From: Occallatibacter sp.
GTDB taxonomy: Bacteria; Acidobacteriota; Terriglobia; Terriglobales; Acidobacteriaceae
Direction: 5' to 3'
Length of the DNA: 36,797 nt
Assembly: GCA_031296305.1 (NCBI GenBank)
Contig: JARLFZ010000034.1
Location: 1 to 36,797, forward strand
Translations under genes and position numbers: made by a program
Shown: in pieces, positions 1-7,434 of the stretch
How positions within the stretch are numbered: position 1 is the first letter of the stretch
Layout: every line of letters starts with the position of its first letter
The notes under the pieces: generated by a model
What the model was told of the DNA's origin: nothing
Seen by the model: only the letters and a program-made list of their open reading frames with translations
Databases searched by the model: none

Positions 1-440
1 AGCAATCCAAAGATGCCGCCAAAGCAGCCGTAAAGCGCTATGGGGGCGCCGAGCAGGCTGTGGGATAGCGTGTTCGACACGGCGTAGAGAGCCAGAGCGG
101 CGGCGGCAGTGCCCAGTACGGAGACGGCGTAGAGGCCGGTCACCCATTTCGCGTTATGAAAGCCTTCGAGAAATCCCGCGAGAAACCACAGCGAGAGCAG
201 TTCGAAGAGCGTGCCAAGCACTGTGGGATGCACGAAGCTGTAGGTGAGCGGCTGCCAGAGATGGCCGCCTAGAAATGCATGCGGATCGAATTTCAGCGCG
301 TCCGCATATTGCCGCACAGTGGACGACAGGGCGCTGCCGATCCACAGGCCAAAAAAAGTCGCCAGGTTGATGAGGATCAACCTGCGGGTGGCCCCGCGGA
401 AGTCGGGGAAGGCGAAAGGAGTAGAGCCGATTCTTGCCAT
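1..440 (-). CDS. rhomboid-like integral membrane protein (5' part; probably catalytically inactive)
   Basis: The minus-strand frame is open from an ATG at 440 to the window edge, giving the first 146 residues. It has hydrophobic segments at about residues 20-38, 72-92 and 100-118. The stretch WQPLTYSFVHPT followed by LFELLSLWFLAGFLE matches the rhomboid TM2 region, where active proteases have HxxxxHLxxN. The stretch YGCFGGIFGLL sits where the GASG serine motif of active rhomboids lies. Here Phe replaces the Ser, and the TM2 His/Asn partners are Thr and Glu. I therefore call it a rhomboid-fold pseudoprotease. The 3' end lies outside the window, so the second catalytic His cannot be checked. 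A 22-bp tandem repeat lies just upstream of the start. Confidence 0.7.
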   Translation of the reverse strand, partial: MARIGSTPFAFPDFRGATRRLILINLATFFGLWIGSALSSTVRQYADALKFDPHAFLGGHLWQPLTYSFVHPTVLGTLFELLSLWFLAGFLEGFHNAKWVTGLYAVSVLGTAAAALALYAVSNTLSHSLLGAPIALYGCFGGIFGL

Positions 441-471
441 CGCAGACATCAGGTTAAACGCTGGAGCGGGC

Positions 472-515
472 CATTACAATCAATCTGCACCCGCATTACA
501 ATCGTTCTGCACCAG
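472..515. repeat. two-copy 22-bp direct repeat upstream of the rhomboid-like gene
   Basis: CATTACAATC occurs at 472-481 and again at 494-503. Each copy is followed by NNTCTGCACC, so two 22-bp units lie head to tail. The spacing is about two helical turns and the array is 32 bp upstream of the rhomboid-like start codon. It could be a paired protein-binding site; that role is inference. Confidence 0.5.
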
Positions 516-623
516 GAACGCAGCAGAGGCAACCAAGCCTCCGGAGATGCGTCCGTTTGGGAAGAGCGTAGCGCTGGCTTTCCGCAATCTAAAACCCTGA
601 CTCTTTAGAGTGACGTGCGCCTC

Positions 624-652
624 TTGACCTGAGGCCGGGTTCTCACTAAAAC
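624..652 (+). promoter_or_regulatory. sigma70-type promoter for the lysW-like gene
   Basis: A TTGACC -35 box (624-629) and a TAAAAC -10 box (647-652) are separated by 17 bp. They lie 66 bp upstream of the ATG at 719, which has a strong GAGGAGG ribosome-binding site at 708-714. Assigned from sequence match only. Confidence 0.5.
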
Positions 653-718
653 TAGCGATGGCTGCGGAATACGTCTTAATCCCGCATAGCGAGTTGCCAT
701 AGAAATTGAGGAGGCTGC

Positions 719-910
719 ATGCCTGGTTGCCCTGAGTGCGAAACCGATCTGAATATTGACGTCGACGAAGTAGAAGAAGGCGACGTGATAATCTGCGAAG
801 AGTGTGGTACGGAGTTTGAAGTGGTGGGCGTTGACCCACTGGAGTTGGCACGCGTCGAAGAGGGCATCGAAGAAGAAGATGACCTCCTCGCAGAGGACGA
901 AGAGGAGTAA
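719..910 (+). CDS. LysW-like zinc-ribbon acidic carrier protein
   Basis: A 63-aa acidic protein. Two CxxC knuckles (C4/C7 and C26/C29) and the core CEECGTEFEVVGVDPLEL match LysW, the amino-group carrier of the archaeal/Thermus lysine and arginine pathway. In true LysW the C-terminal Glu of an EDWGE tail accepts the substrate. Here the tail is AEDEEE, which ends in Glu but lacks the Trp-Gly signature. No lysX, lysZ or argC homologue is in the window. It is followed after 2 bp by a secreted protein gene and probably cotranscribed with it. It may be a carrier or simply a solitary zinc-ribbon protein; the family call is firm and the function is open. Confidence 0.75.
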   Translation: MPGCPECETDLNIDVDEVEEGDVIICEECGTEFEVVGVDPLELARVEEGIEEEDDLLAEDEEE

Positions 911-912
911 GG

Positions 913-1287
913 ATGAGCCGTGCAAGAGGTCTGGCTGCGATTGTGTGCGGTCTTTTGGCGTTAGGCGCACTTCCCGCAGTTTCGACGTGCGCGCTGTCGA
1001 GCGGCGTGGCATGGGGTCAAAACGTGGGCGATCGCACGGTTTCGGGCGCGATTTTGGATGCGAACTCGCAGCCCGTCGTCGGGGCCACGGTTTTCCTCAA
1101 GAACGAGAAGACCAAGGCGATCCGCAGCTGCATTTCCATCGCGAAGGGCCATTACCGCTTCTCCCAGGTGGATATGAGCGTCGACTTCGATCTGTGGTCG
1201 GAGAAGGACGGCAAAAAGAGCGCCGTGAAAACCGTGAGCTCGTGGGACGACCGCAAAGACTTTATTTTGGACTTGAAGATCAAGTAG
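913..1287 (+). CDS. small secreted carboxypeptidase-regulatory-like (beta-sandwich) protein
   Basis: A 124-aa protein starting 2 bp after the lysW-like stop; the ribosome-binding site AGGAGTAAGG overlaps that stop, which suggests translational coupling. Residues 8-35 form a signal peptide ending near AWGQ. The remainder (VSGAILDANSQPVVGATVFL, then HYRFSQVDMSVDFDLW) has the pattern of a CarboxypepD_reg/transthyretin-like domain, a small beta sandwich common in secreted and outer-membrane proteins of Acidobacteriota and Bacteroidota. No catalytic motif is visible. Possible roles are envelope binding or structure. Confidence 0.7.
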   Translation: MSRARGLAAIVCGLLALGALPAVSTCALSSGVAWGQNVGDRTVSGAILDANSQPVVGATVFLKNEKTKAIRSCISIAKGHYRFSQVDMSVDFDLWSEKDGKKSAVKTVSSWDDRKDFILDLKIK

Positions 1288-1305
1288 GCGGCGATACGAG
1301 AGAGC

Positions 1306-1354
1306 GTGCGGGCGAGGACGCCCGCACTATAGCCGGTCTGGAGACCGGCGCTAC
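1306..1354 (+). repeat. double-hairpin palindromic element (49 bp), copy 1
   Basis: A perfect 9-bp stem GTGCGGGCG/CGCCCGCAC with loop AGGA (1306-1327) is followed by 4 bp and a perfect 8-bp stem GCCGGTCT/AGACCGGC (1332-1349), then GCTAC. It lies between the convergent ends of the secreted-protein gene and gatB. Near-identical copies are at 4240-4288 and, inverted, at 33526-33574. Confidence 0.8.
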
Positions 1355-1376
1355 AACCTACGGCCGGGATACAGCT

Positions 1377-2852
1377 TTATCCCTCCAGCTTTCTCGTCAC
1401 CAGTTCATTCAGAAGCGCCGGATTGGCCTGGCCCTTTGACGCGCGCATCACCTGGCCGACAAAGAATCCCGCCATGGTCTTCTTGCCCGCGCGGTACTGC
1501 TCCACCTGTTTGGGATTGGCCGCGATCGTTTCGTCGATCAACTTCTCCAGAGCAGACGCGTCGGTAATCTGCTCGGGCTTCTCGCGCTCGTAGACGGCTG
1601 CGAAATCCTCGCCTTTCTCAAAGCACACATCGAAGAGCTGCTTCATCTGCTTCGAGCTGATCTTGCCTTCGTCGAGCAGATCGGCCACGAGCACGATGCC
1701 CGCCATCGATACCGGCGACTGCTCCTGCTCGAGGCCAAGCGCCTTCAGGCGTCCACCCACTTCGCTCAGCAGCACGTTGGCCACGCGGCGCGGATTGCGG
1801 GCGGTGCGGGCCGCAGCCTCGAAGCGATCGGCGAATTCCCGCGACGCCGTAAGCGTGTGCGCGTCTTGCACACTCAACTCGTACTCCGCAATCATGCGCG
1901 CGCGCCGCGCCTCGGGCAGCTCCGGAAGTTTTTTCCGGGTCTCGGACAAAAACTCCGCGGAGACGATCAGCGGTGGCAAATCGGGCTCGGGAAAATAGCG
2001 ATAATCGTGCGCCTGTTCCTTCGAGCGCATGGAATACGTGCTTCCATCGTTGGCGTTCCAGAGCCGCGTCTCCTGCTTCACGCTGCCGCCGGACTCGATC
2101 ACTTCGATTTGGCGTTCGATTTCGTATTCGAGCGCAGCGCGGACGAACTTGAAACTGTTGACGTTCTTGACTTCGGCCTTGGTGCCGAATTTTTCCTGGC
2201 CCCTTGGCCGGACGCTTACGTTAGCGTCGCAGCGCAGCGATCCCTCTTCCATGTTGCAATCGGAAACACCGGCGTAGAGCAGGATCTCCTTCAGCCGCGT
2301 GAGGTACTCGAAGGCCTCATCGGGGGTGCGGATGTCTGGCTCGCTCACGATTTCTGCCAGCGGCGTGCCGCAACGATTCAGGTCGAGATAGGTGCGCGTG
2401 GCGGAGTCGGAAAAACCGTCGTGCAGGCTCTTGCCCGCGTCCTCTTCCATGTGCAGGCGCGTGATGCCGATTCTTTTATTGGTTTTGGAAGAGGTCGGTA
2501 CCTCAATCCAACCGTGCTCTGCCAGCGGCTTGTCGTACTGCGAAATCTGGTAGCCCTTGGGCAGATCGGGATAAAAATAATTCTTGCGTGCAAAGATCGA
2601 GCGCTCGCGCACCTGGCAGTTCAGAGCCAACGATGCGAGAGTGGCAAACTCGATGGCCTTGGCGTTTGTGACCGGCAACGCCCCCGGCAGCCCCAGGCAC
2701 ACCGGGCAAGTATTGGTGTTCGGGTCCGCGCCAAACCGGTTGGCGCAACCGCAAAACATCTTCGTCGCCGTGAGCAGTTGCACGTGCACTTCGAGGCCAA
2801 TCACGGGCTCGTACTTCGCCAGGACATCAGGAGAGATTGCGGCGACAGGCAT
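1377..2852 (-). CDS. gatB: Asp-tRNA(Asn)/Glu-tRNA(Gln) amidotransferase subunit B
   Basis: GatB binds misacylated Glu-tRNA(Gln) or Asp-tRNA(Asn) and, within the GatCAB complex, carries out the kinase/transamidation step in the cytoplasm. The 491-aa length is normal for the family. YEPVIGLEVHVQL (14-26) is the diagnostic N-terminal motif. Four cysteines (C34, C36, C49, C52) form the zinc site seen in part of the family. HMEEDAGKS and DYRYFPEPDLPP belong to the catalytic cradle, and the C-terminal 140 residues form the helical YqeY-like tail. The ATG at 2852 puts the conserved motif about 13 residues in, as expected. No strong ribosome-binding site precedes it. gatA and gatC are not in the window. 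Confidence 0.97.
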   Translation of the reverse strand: MPVAAISPDVLAKYEPVIGLEVHVQLLTATKMFCGCANRFGADPNTNTCPVCLGLPGALPVTNAKAIEFATLASLALNCQVRERSIFARKNYFYPDLPKGYQISQYDKPLAEHGWIEVPTSSKTNKRIGITRLHMEEDAGKSLHDGFSDSATRTYLDLNRCGTPLAEIVSEPDIRTPDEAFEYLTRLKEILLYAGVSDCNMEEGSLRCDANVSVRPRGQEKFGTKAEVKNVNSFKFVRAALEYEIERQIEVIESGGSVKQETRLWNANDGSTYSMRSKEQAHDYRYFPEPDLPPLIVSAEFLSETRKKLPELPEARRARMIAEYELSVQDAHTLTASREFADRFEAAARTARNPRRVANVLLSEVGGRLKALGLEQEQSPVSMAGIVLVADLLDEGKISSKQMKQLFDVCFEKGEDFAAVYEREKPEQITDASALEKLIDETIAANPKQVEQYRAGKKTMAGFFVGQVMRASKGQANPALLNELVTRKLEG

Positions 2853-2991
2853 GATTGAATTTTATCGCGAGGCGCGGACGGCCCTCCCAGGAACACGAGT
2901 GGCTGGGATAGGGTGCGATTGCCTACAATCGTTGCCGAGATGGATGTTGGGCAGAAGTTCAAGCCTATTGGCAGCCGATAGGAGGGCACCA

Positions 2992-4221
2992 ATGAGTCGA
3001 TGGAGGCTTTGTAATACTACTTTTTTCACTGCGACGTTAGCAGGATTTCTTGCAGGCGCTGCGCTGGCGGCACAAACGCCCACAACCCCGGCCGCTCGAC
3101 TTGAGATTCGTGCCGTCGACGGCGGCCCATTTCCCACCGAAGAAGAGGCCAGGCAAAGCGTGAACGGCGCGCTTCCGGCCAATGAGGAGATTGTCCCGAA
3201 TGCGGGCAATCACGACGGTTCGAGCGACGCTTCGTATTACGTCATCGAGCGTTCCGCCATTGTGGCGGGCAGCGATTTCCTCTCCGCCCAACCCGGCGTG
3301 AATTCAAATACCGGGCAATCAACGGTGAATTTCACACTAACCCGTGAAGCCGGCGACAAGTTCTTTGCCTATACGAGCGCCAACATCGGCAAAAGTATGG
3401 CCGTGGTGATGGGCGGTACCGTGCGCGAGAGTGCCGTCATCAAGAGCCCGATCCGCGATCGCGGCATGTTCACTGGCTTTTTCAGCCGGGTCGAACTCAT
3501 GGAACTGACCGAAGCGTTCGCAGCGCAACAGGTGCCAGCCACGCAAACCTTGCCCTCGGGACATCCCAACGAACCGTATTGGACCGAGCACGACCGGCAA
3601 CTGCTGGTCGATTTTGGTGGGCTGGCGCACTTCAAGGAGGCCAATGCAATGCTGGGAGCCGCGAAAACCGGTGAGGACCGCGTGGTCTTCATGGGCGACT
3701 CGATCACGCAGGGATGGAAGCTGGATCAGTCGTTTCCCGGCAAGCCCTATGTCAACCGCGGCATCAGCGGCCAGACTACGCCGCAGATGCTGATTCGCTT
3801 CCGCCAGGACGCGATCGACCTGAAGCCGAAGGTGGTTGTGATTCTCGCCGGAACCAACGACATCGCCGGCAACACGGGGCCGATGACGCTGGAACAAACC
3901 GAGGGGAACATTGCATCGATGGCCGAACTGGCGGCGGCGAACGGAATTCGCGTGGTGCTGTGTTCGGTGCTGCCCGCGTACGATTACCACTGGGCTCCAG
4001 GACTCACCCCCGCGCCCAAGATCGCGCAGGTAAATGCGTGGCTTCGCGACTACGCAGCGCAAAAGGGCTACGTGTATGTCGACTTCTACTCCGCGATGAA
4101 GGACGAGCGCGGAGGACTGCCCGCGACGTTGAGCGCGGACGGAGTGCACCCGCTGCCGGCCGGCTATGCTGTCATGTCGCCGCTGGCGGAAGCGGGAATT
4201 GAGAAGGCGCTCAAGAAGTAG
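2992..4221 (+). CDS. secreted SGNH/GDSL hydrolase with an N-terminal SecD P1-head-like domain
   Basis: A 409-aa protein; ATG at 2992 behind GGAGGG (2981-2986). Residues 1-27 are a signal peptide. Residues ~36-184 look like the SecD periplasmic P1 head: RLEIRAVDGGPFPTEEEA, YYVIERSAIVAGSDFLSAQP, NFTLTREAGDKF and a stretch ending ITG/FTGFFS-like before VPA, all in the order found in SecD. Residues ~205-405 are a complete SGNH hydrolase: GDSIT with Ser237, NRGISGQTT with Gly260, GTND with Asn289, and DGVH with Asp383/His386. SGNH enzymes of this type are usually acyl or acetyl esterases. No SecD transmembrane helices or DDE-type motifs are present, so translocation is unlikely. The fusion is continuous in frame, with no frameshift seen. 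The gene starts divergently from gatB. Confidence 0.85.
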   Translation: MSRWRLCNTTFFTATLAGFLAGAALAAQTPTTPAARLEIRAVDGGPFPTEEEARQSVNGALPANEEIVPNAGNHDGSSDASYYVIERSAIVAGSDFLSAQPGVNSNTGQSTVNFTLTREAGDKFFAYTSANIGKSMAVVMGGTVRESAVIKSPIRDRGMFTGFFSRVELMELTEAFAAQQVPATQTLPSGHPNEPYWTEHDRQLLVDFGGLAHFKEANAMLGAAKTGEDRVVFMGDSITQGWKLDQSFPGKPYVNRGISGQTTPQMLIRFRQDAIDLKPKVVVILAGTNDIAGNTGPMTLEQTEGNIASMAELAAANGIRVVLCSVLPAYDYHWAPGLTPAPKIAQVNAWLRDYAAQKGYVYVDFYSAMKDERGGLPATLSADGVHPLPAGYAVMSPLAEAGIEKALKK

Positions 4222-4239
4222 TGCGGTGGGTTGTGGCGA

Positions 4240-4288
4240 GTGCGGGTCAGGAGACCCGCACGACAGCCGGTCTGGAGACCGGCGTTAC
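4240..4288 (+). repeat. double-hairpin palindromic element, copy 2
   Basis: Stem GTGCGGGTC/GACCCGCAC with loop AGGA (4240-4261), then GCCGGTCT/AGACCGGC (4266-4283). Compared with copy 1, paired changes keep the first stem intact (GCG/CGC becomes GTC/GAC), so base-pairing appears conserved. It lies between two convergent genes, 1 bp before the stop of the putative glycosidase, and could act as a bidirectional transcript end. Confidence 0.8.
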
Positions 4289-4289
4289 G

Positions 4290-6482
4290 TCAAGGCAGCA
4301 GCTTGAGGCCATTGCTTGCCGGCTCCCCGAGCAGCACAGCTTCGTAGGCTCCCGCAGCGTTGCGGTTGAGTACGACGTCCGTAGCGTGATCCAGGCGAAG
4401 AATCTCGCGGCCGTCGCGCGAGAGGGTCGCGCAACCACCGCAGGCCAGCTTCAGGATGCGCCCGTCTGCCGCGGTCTTTAACGCAAAGACGCCAACGTAA
4501 GCTCCGCTGAACTGGTGCCCATTGACGGCGACCGAAAATGATTTTGGCTGGCCGGATTCGAGCGAGTTGAGATCGGTGAGAATCACGCTGCCGTCCTCGA
4601 GCTCGCCGCCCACATCGCTGAGCGGAGATTTTTCCACGTCCAACGCCCCAATCTGGTCGACGCTGAATTGCTTCACGCGAGCGTGCGACGCAATCTCCGC
4701 AAAAATCTGGTCGACTGGAGATCCAAGAAAGTCGCGGGTTGCGCTGCCTTCCAGCATGAGCGCACCGCCGCGGCGCGTGTACTCATCGAGAAAAGCCAGC
4801 GTGCTGCGCCTCGCGTATTGCGGATAAAGATAGATCACCGCCTGAAATGTGTGCCCGTTCAGCACCGGGCGATTTTTCTGGTCGAGCTTGAGCGATCCGT
4901 TGTCGATCAGATCGCTGGGAACCACGGCGCAGCGGTAGCCCGCGTCCCAAATGGCCTGCACCTTCTCCTCGATATGCAATGAGCCGTTGAGATCGTAGCC
5001 GTTGCGCGCGCTCTGGTCGGGATACCAGTTGAGCAGCGCCGGCATGCCGAAGACCACCAGCAACGGAAGACGGGGCGCGGCGGGATCGAAGCGATTGAGC
5101 AGCCGGATCTTGCGCTCGACAGGATTGATGGCCGCAAGAAACGGCGCGGTCGAGAGGTTGACACCCCAGCGGCCCGTGTCGTTGTAACCGTGGTAATGGA
5201 GGCGCGCATCGAAACGCGCGTCGTTCATGGCCTTCACGGCGAAGCGATGAATGTCGCGCCCGTAGAACTGGTCGTACATGATGTTGCCGGGATGCGCGAC
5301 CAGCAGGCCCATGCGCAAGGGCAGCGATAGGTCTTCGTCGCTCATGCCGTATTGGCGCGGAATGGTCCACCAGTCGATGCCGGTGGCCCAGGCTTCATCG
5401 TTGGTCAAGTGATTGTGAAAAGTGTTGTGAATGCCGGCCAGGGTCTTCGTGCCGAAAACCTGCCGCGAGTAGTTGAAGAAATCGCGTTCCTCATCGAGCG
5501 GCCCCGCGCGCAGAAAGTCCCAATAGCGATCGATAGCGCGGATTCGCACTTCAGGATGGCCGGCCGGAGCATAACGCGTGTCGAAGAGCGTGCGCGTGAG
5601 ATCCATACCCGTTGCCAGACGGAAACGCTCGCCGAAAGCCCGCCCCGCCAGATGCCCGCGCCACAGGGCGGTGAGATTCATAGGAATGCGCACGTAGCCG
5701 AACTCGTCGAGCGATGTGCCATCCAGCGGAACGTCGCGGTACTGGTCGATGGTGTTGCGCAGCCAGCTTTTGAACGTGCCGCTGTACATATCCATCACGG
5801 GATACCAATTGGTTGCCAGCACAAAGGCCGTGTAGCCGGCGTAGCGCGGCCCCAACTCCAGTTGCACTGCGAGCGTGCCGGGCTGCGGCGATGTGCTCTT
5901 CACTTTGTCCGTTACATCGGTCAACGTGGCCGGGTCGTACTCGCCGGAACCGGTGGCGCGGAAAACATAGGCCCGCAGCAGTTCTGTCTGCGTGGCCTTT
6001 AGCCCGCGCATCACCACGGCAGCCTGCACGGCGCCGCTCCCTTCCGCGTCCAGGGTACCTTCGCCATCTGCAATCGCGGTCTGCTCATCGTCCGCATTTG
6101 CGGATTTCGCCCCGCCGGCCCCTCCTCCCAGCAACGTCATACCGATGCGCAGGCCGTTTTGGTGCGCCGTCTTCACAATTCCCGCCACGGCTGTGTGCGC
6201 GGCTGGGTTGTTCAGGAAGTCCACGCCCTCGCGCGCGGTCAGGAAAGGGAAATCAAAAGCGGTATCGCGGGAGATGTGCTGAATGTCCTGCGTGTAGCGC
6301 TGCGGACTCAGCGTCTCCGGCGTAGTAAACCAATAAAGCAACTCGGGGTAGTGCTGATTGCGGATCGGATCCTCGTACCGGATCTTTAAATTGATGCCCT
6401 TAGGTTGATTTTGCGCGATTGCGGCAATCGCCGTGGTCAGGAAAACCGCTAAGAGACCTACTCGTGCTGCTTTCGGGTGCAT
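4290..6482 (-). CDS. large secreted protein, putative glycoside hydrolase (TIM barrel plus GATase-like domain)
   Basis: A 730-aa protein; ATG at 6482 behind AAGGGGAG. Residues 1-23 are a signal peptide. The N-terminal two thirds read like a TIM-barrel glycosidase: aromatic-rich loops and the segment VPLDGTSLDEFGYVRIP near residue 260, where an acidic pair could be catalytic. Residues ~490-600 (LLVVFGMPALLNWYPD, then a stretch ending FLDEYTRRGGALMLEG) resemble the glutamine-amidotransferase-like domain that follows the barrel in GH42-type enzymes. I do not recognise the exact family, and substrate and mechanism are unknown. It is divergent from the TonB-dependent receptor across a 952-bp gap that holds the motif at 6921. 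Confidence 0.6.
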   Translation of the reverse strand: MHPKAARVGLLAVFLTTAIAAIAQNQPKGINLKIRYEDPIRNQHYPELLYWFTTPETLSPQRYTQDIQHISRDTAFDFPFLTAREGVDFLNNPAAHTAVAGIVKTAHQNGLRIGMTLLGGGAGGAKSANADDEQTAIADGEGTLDAEGSGAVQAAVVMRGLKATQTELLRAYVFRATGSGEYDPATLTDVTDKVKSTSPQPGTLAVQLELGPRYAGYTAFVLATNWYPVMDMYSGTFKSWLRNTIDQYRDVPLDGTSLDEFGYVRIPMNLTALWRGHLAGRAFGERFRLATGMDLTRTLFDTRYAPAGHPEVRIRAIDRYWDFLRAGPLDEERDFFNYSRQVFGTKTLAGIHNTFHNHLTNDEAWATGIDWWTIPRQYGMSDEDLSLPLRMGLLVAHPGNIMYDQFYGRDIHRFAVKAMNDARFDARLHYHGYNDTGRWGVNLSTAPFLAAINPVERKIRLLNRFDPAAPRLPLLVVFGMPALLNWYPDQSARNGYDLNGSLHIEEKVQAIWDAGYRCAVVPSDLIDNGSLKLDQKNRPVLNGHTFQAVIYLYPQYARRSTLAFLDEYTRRGGALMLEGSATRDFLGSPVDQIFAEIASHARVKQFSVDQIGALDVEKSPLSDVGGELEDGSVILTDLNSLESGQPKSFSVAVNGHQFSGAYVGVFALKTAADGRILKLACGGCATLSRDGREILRLDHATDVVLNRNAAGAYEAVLLGEPASNGLKLLP

Positions 6483-7434
6483 CGCTCCCCTTCATTCGTT
6501 CGTCAGATTCGTGTTTCAGCCGCCGAGGCGAATTATCCCGGGGATCCGCGGGCAGTCGCCTGTATGCGCCTTCGACACCGGCCTATTGTCTCACTTCATT
6601 TGCCGCGCGGATTCTCATCTGTAAACTCAAATGAGGCTGACAAGCCCTGAACAGTCACATTTAGGATCGCCTCCACGCCGTCCGGCGCGGGATCGGACGC
6701 CGGACAATTGCAGGAAACCCAACCCCCGCGATCCAAAGCAAGAAGAGGTCACGCACTGTCTGTGATGGAGCCGCAGAATTGGGCTCCGGCAGCGCCTCCG
6801 CAGCAGCAACTTACCGCCACCCACCGAGTCCGCGACCGAGATCAATATTTTCTCACATCTCTCTATTTATCAATGGTTTAATGACTTTGCTCCACCCCCC
6901 TAACCAGGCTGGTTTACGGCTTACTGTATTCCTTACCGTAAATTCACGTTGTCAGCTCAATTGATGGCTCCCTAGGCTTAACCCGTCTCTACGCAATGTT
7001 CCATCGCACCTCGTCAACGGCCTGGCCAGATTCTAGTTAAGCCCAGAAGCGCTCGCGAGGTGGAAATTGCAACTTCCCTGCGGGGTATCCCCTTTGGATG
7101 ATCCGCGTAACCGCAATCATGAGTTGTCAGGCAGCTTGCTTATCGGCCATCCAGGGCAGCGGCCAAACCCTTTTATTGCTGTCTTGATTCAACAGAATGA
7201 ACAAACTGCAGTATCTCCTGGATGAGGGGGAAAAAACCGGGGGTCAGAAGCGGTTGCCGGCCAGAGTGAGCAATATTGGGCAGATTGCCGCTGCACAGAG
7301 CTTGAAATAATGCGTAACCCATAGATCGCGCTGGGCCACTGGGAGTAGAAACGGGAAGTCACAGCGGAAATTCCAGTTAGAACAGCCGCAGATCAAGAAC
7401 CATAACCAGTAACCGAACATTGGAGGCAATCAAG
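6483..7434. other. long divergent intergenic region
   Basis: A 952-bp gap between the putative glycosidase and the TonB receptor. No convincing gene is seen in either strand. It holds a perfect 8-bp hairpin GTCCGGCG/CGCCGGAC (6680-6705) and the candidate operator at 6921-6944. The receptor's ribosome-binding site GGAGG is at 7422-7426. No clear -35/-10 pair for the receptor was found. Confidence 0.6.
6921..6944 (+). promoter_or_regulatory. candidate operator shared with the GH38 gene
   Basis: TTACTGTATTCCTTAC followed by CGTAAATT. The same 24 bp with one change is at 13048-13071. The motif contains two TTACnGTA half-palindromes spaced by TTCC and is followed by TTGTCA in both places. It lies 491 bp upstream of the receptor start. 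The regulator is unknown. Confidence 0.55.

Noticed and set aside
719..910. Assignment of the LysW-like gene to a lysine biosynthesis cluster
   Set aside because: No LysX, LysZ, LysY or LysJ homologue is nearby and the C-terminal carrier signature is altered.
2992..3540. The SecD-like part as a functional secD gene
   Set aside because: It lacks the transmembrane helices and the catalytic D-motifs of SecD; only the periplasmic head-like part is present.
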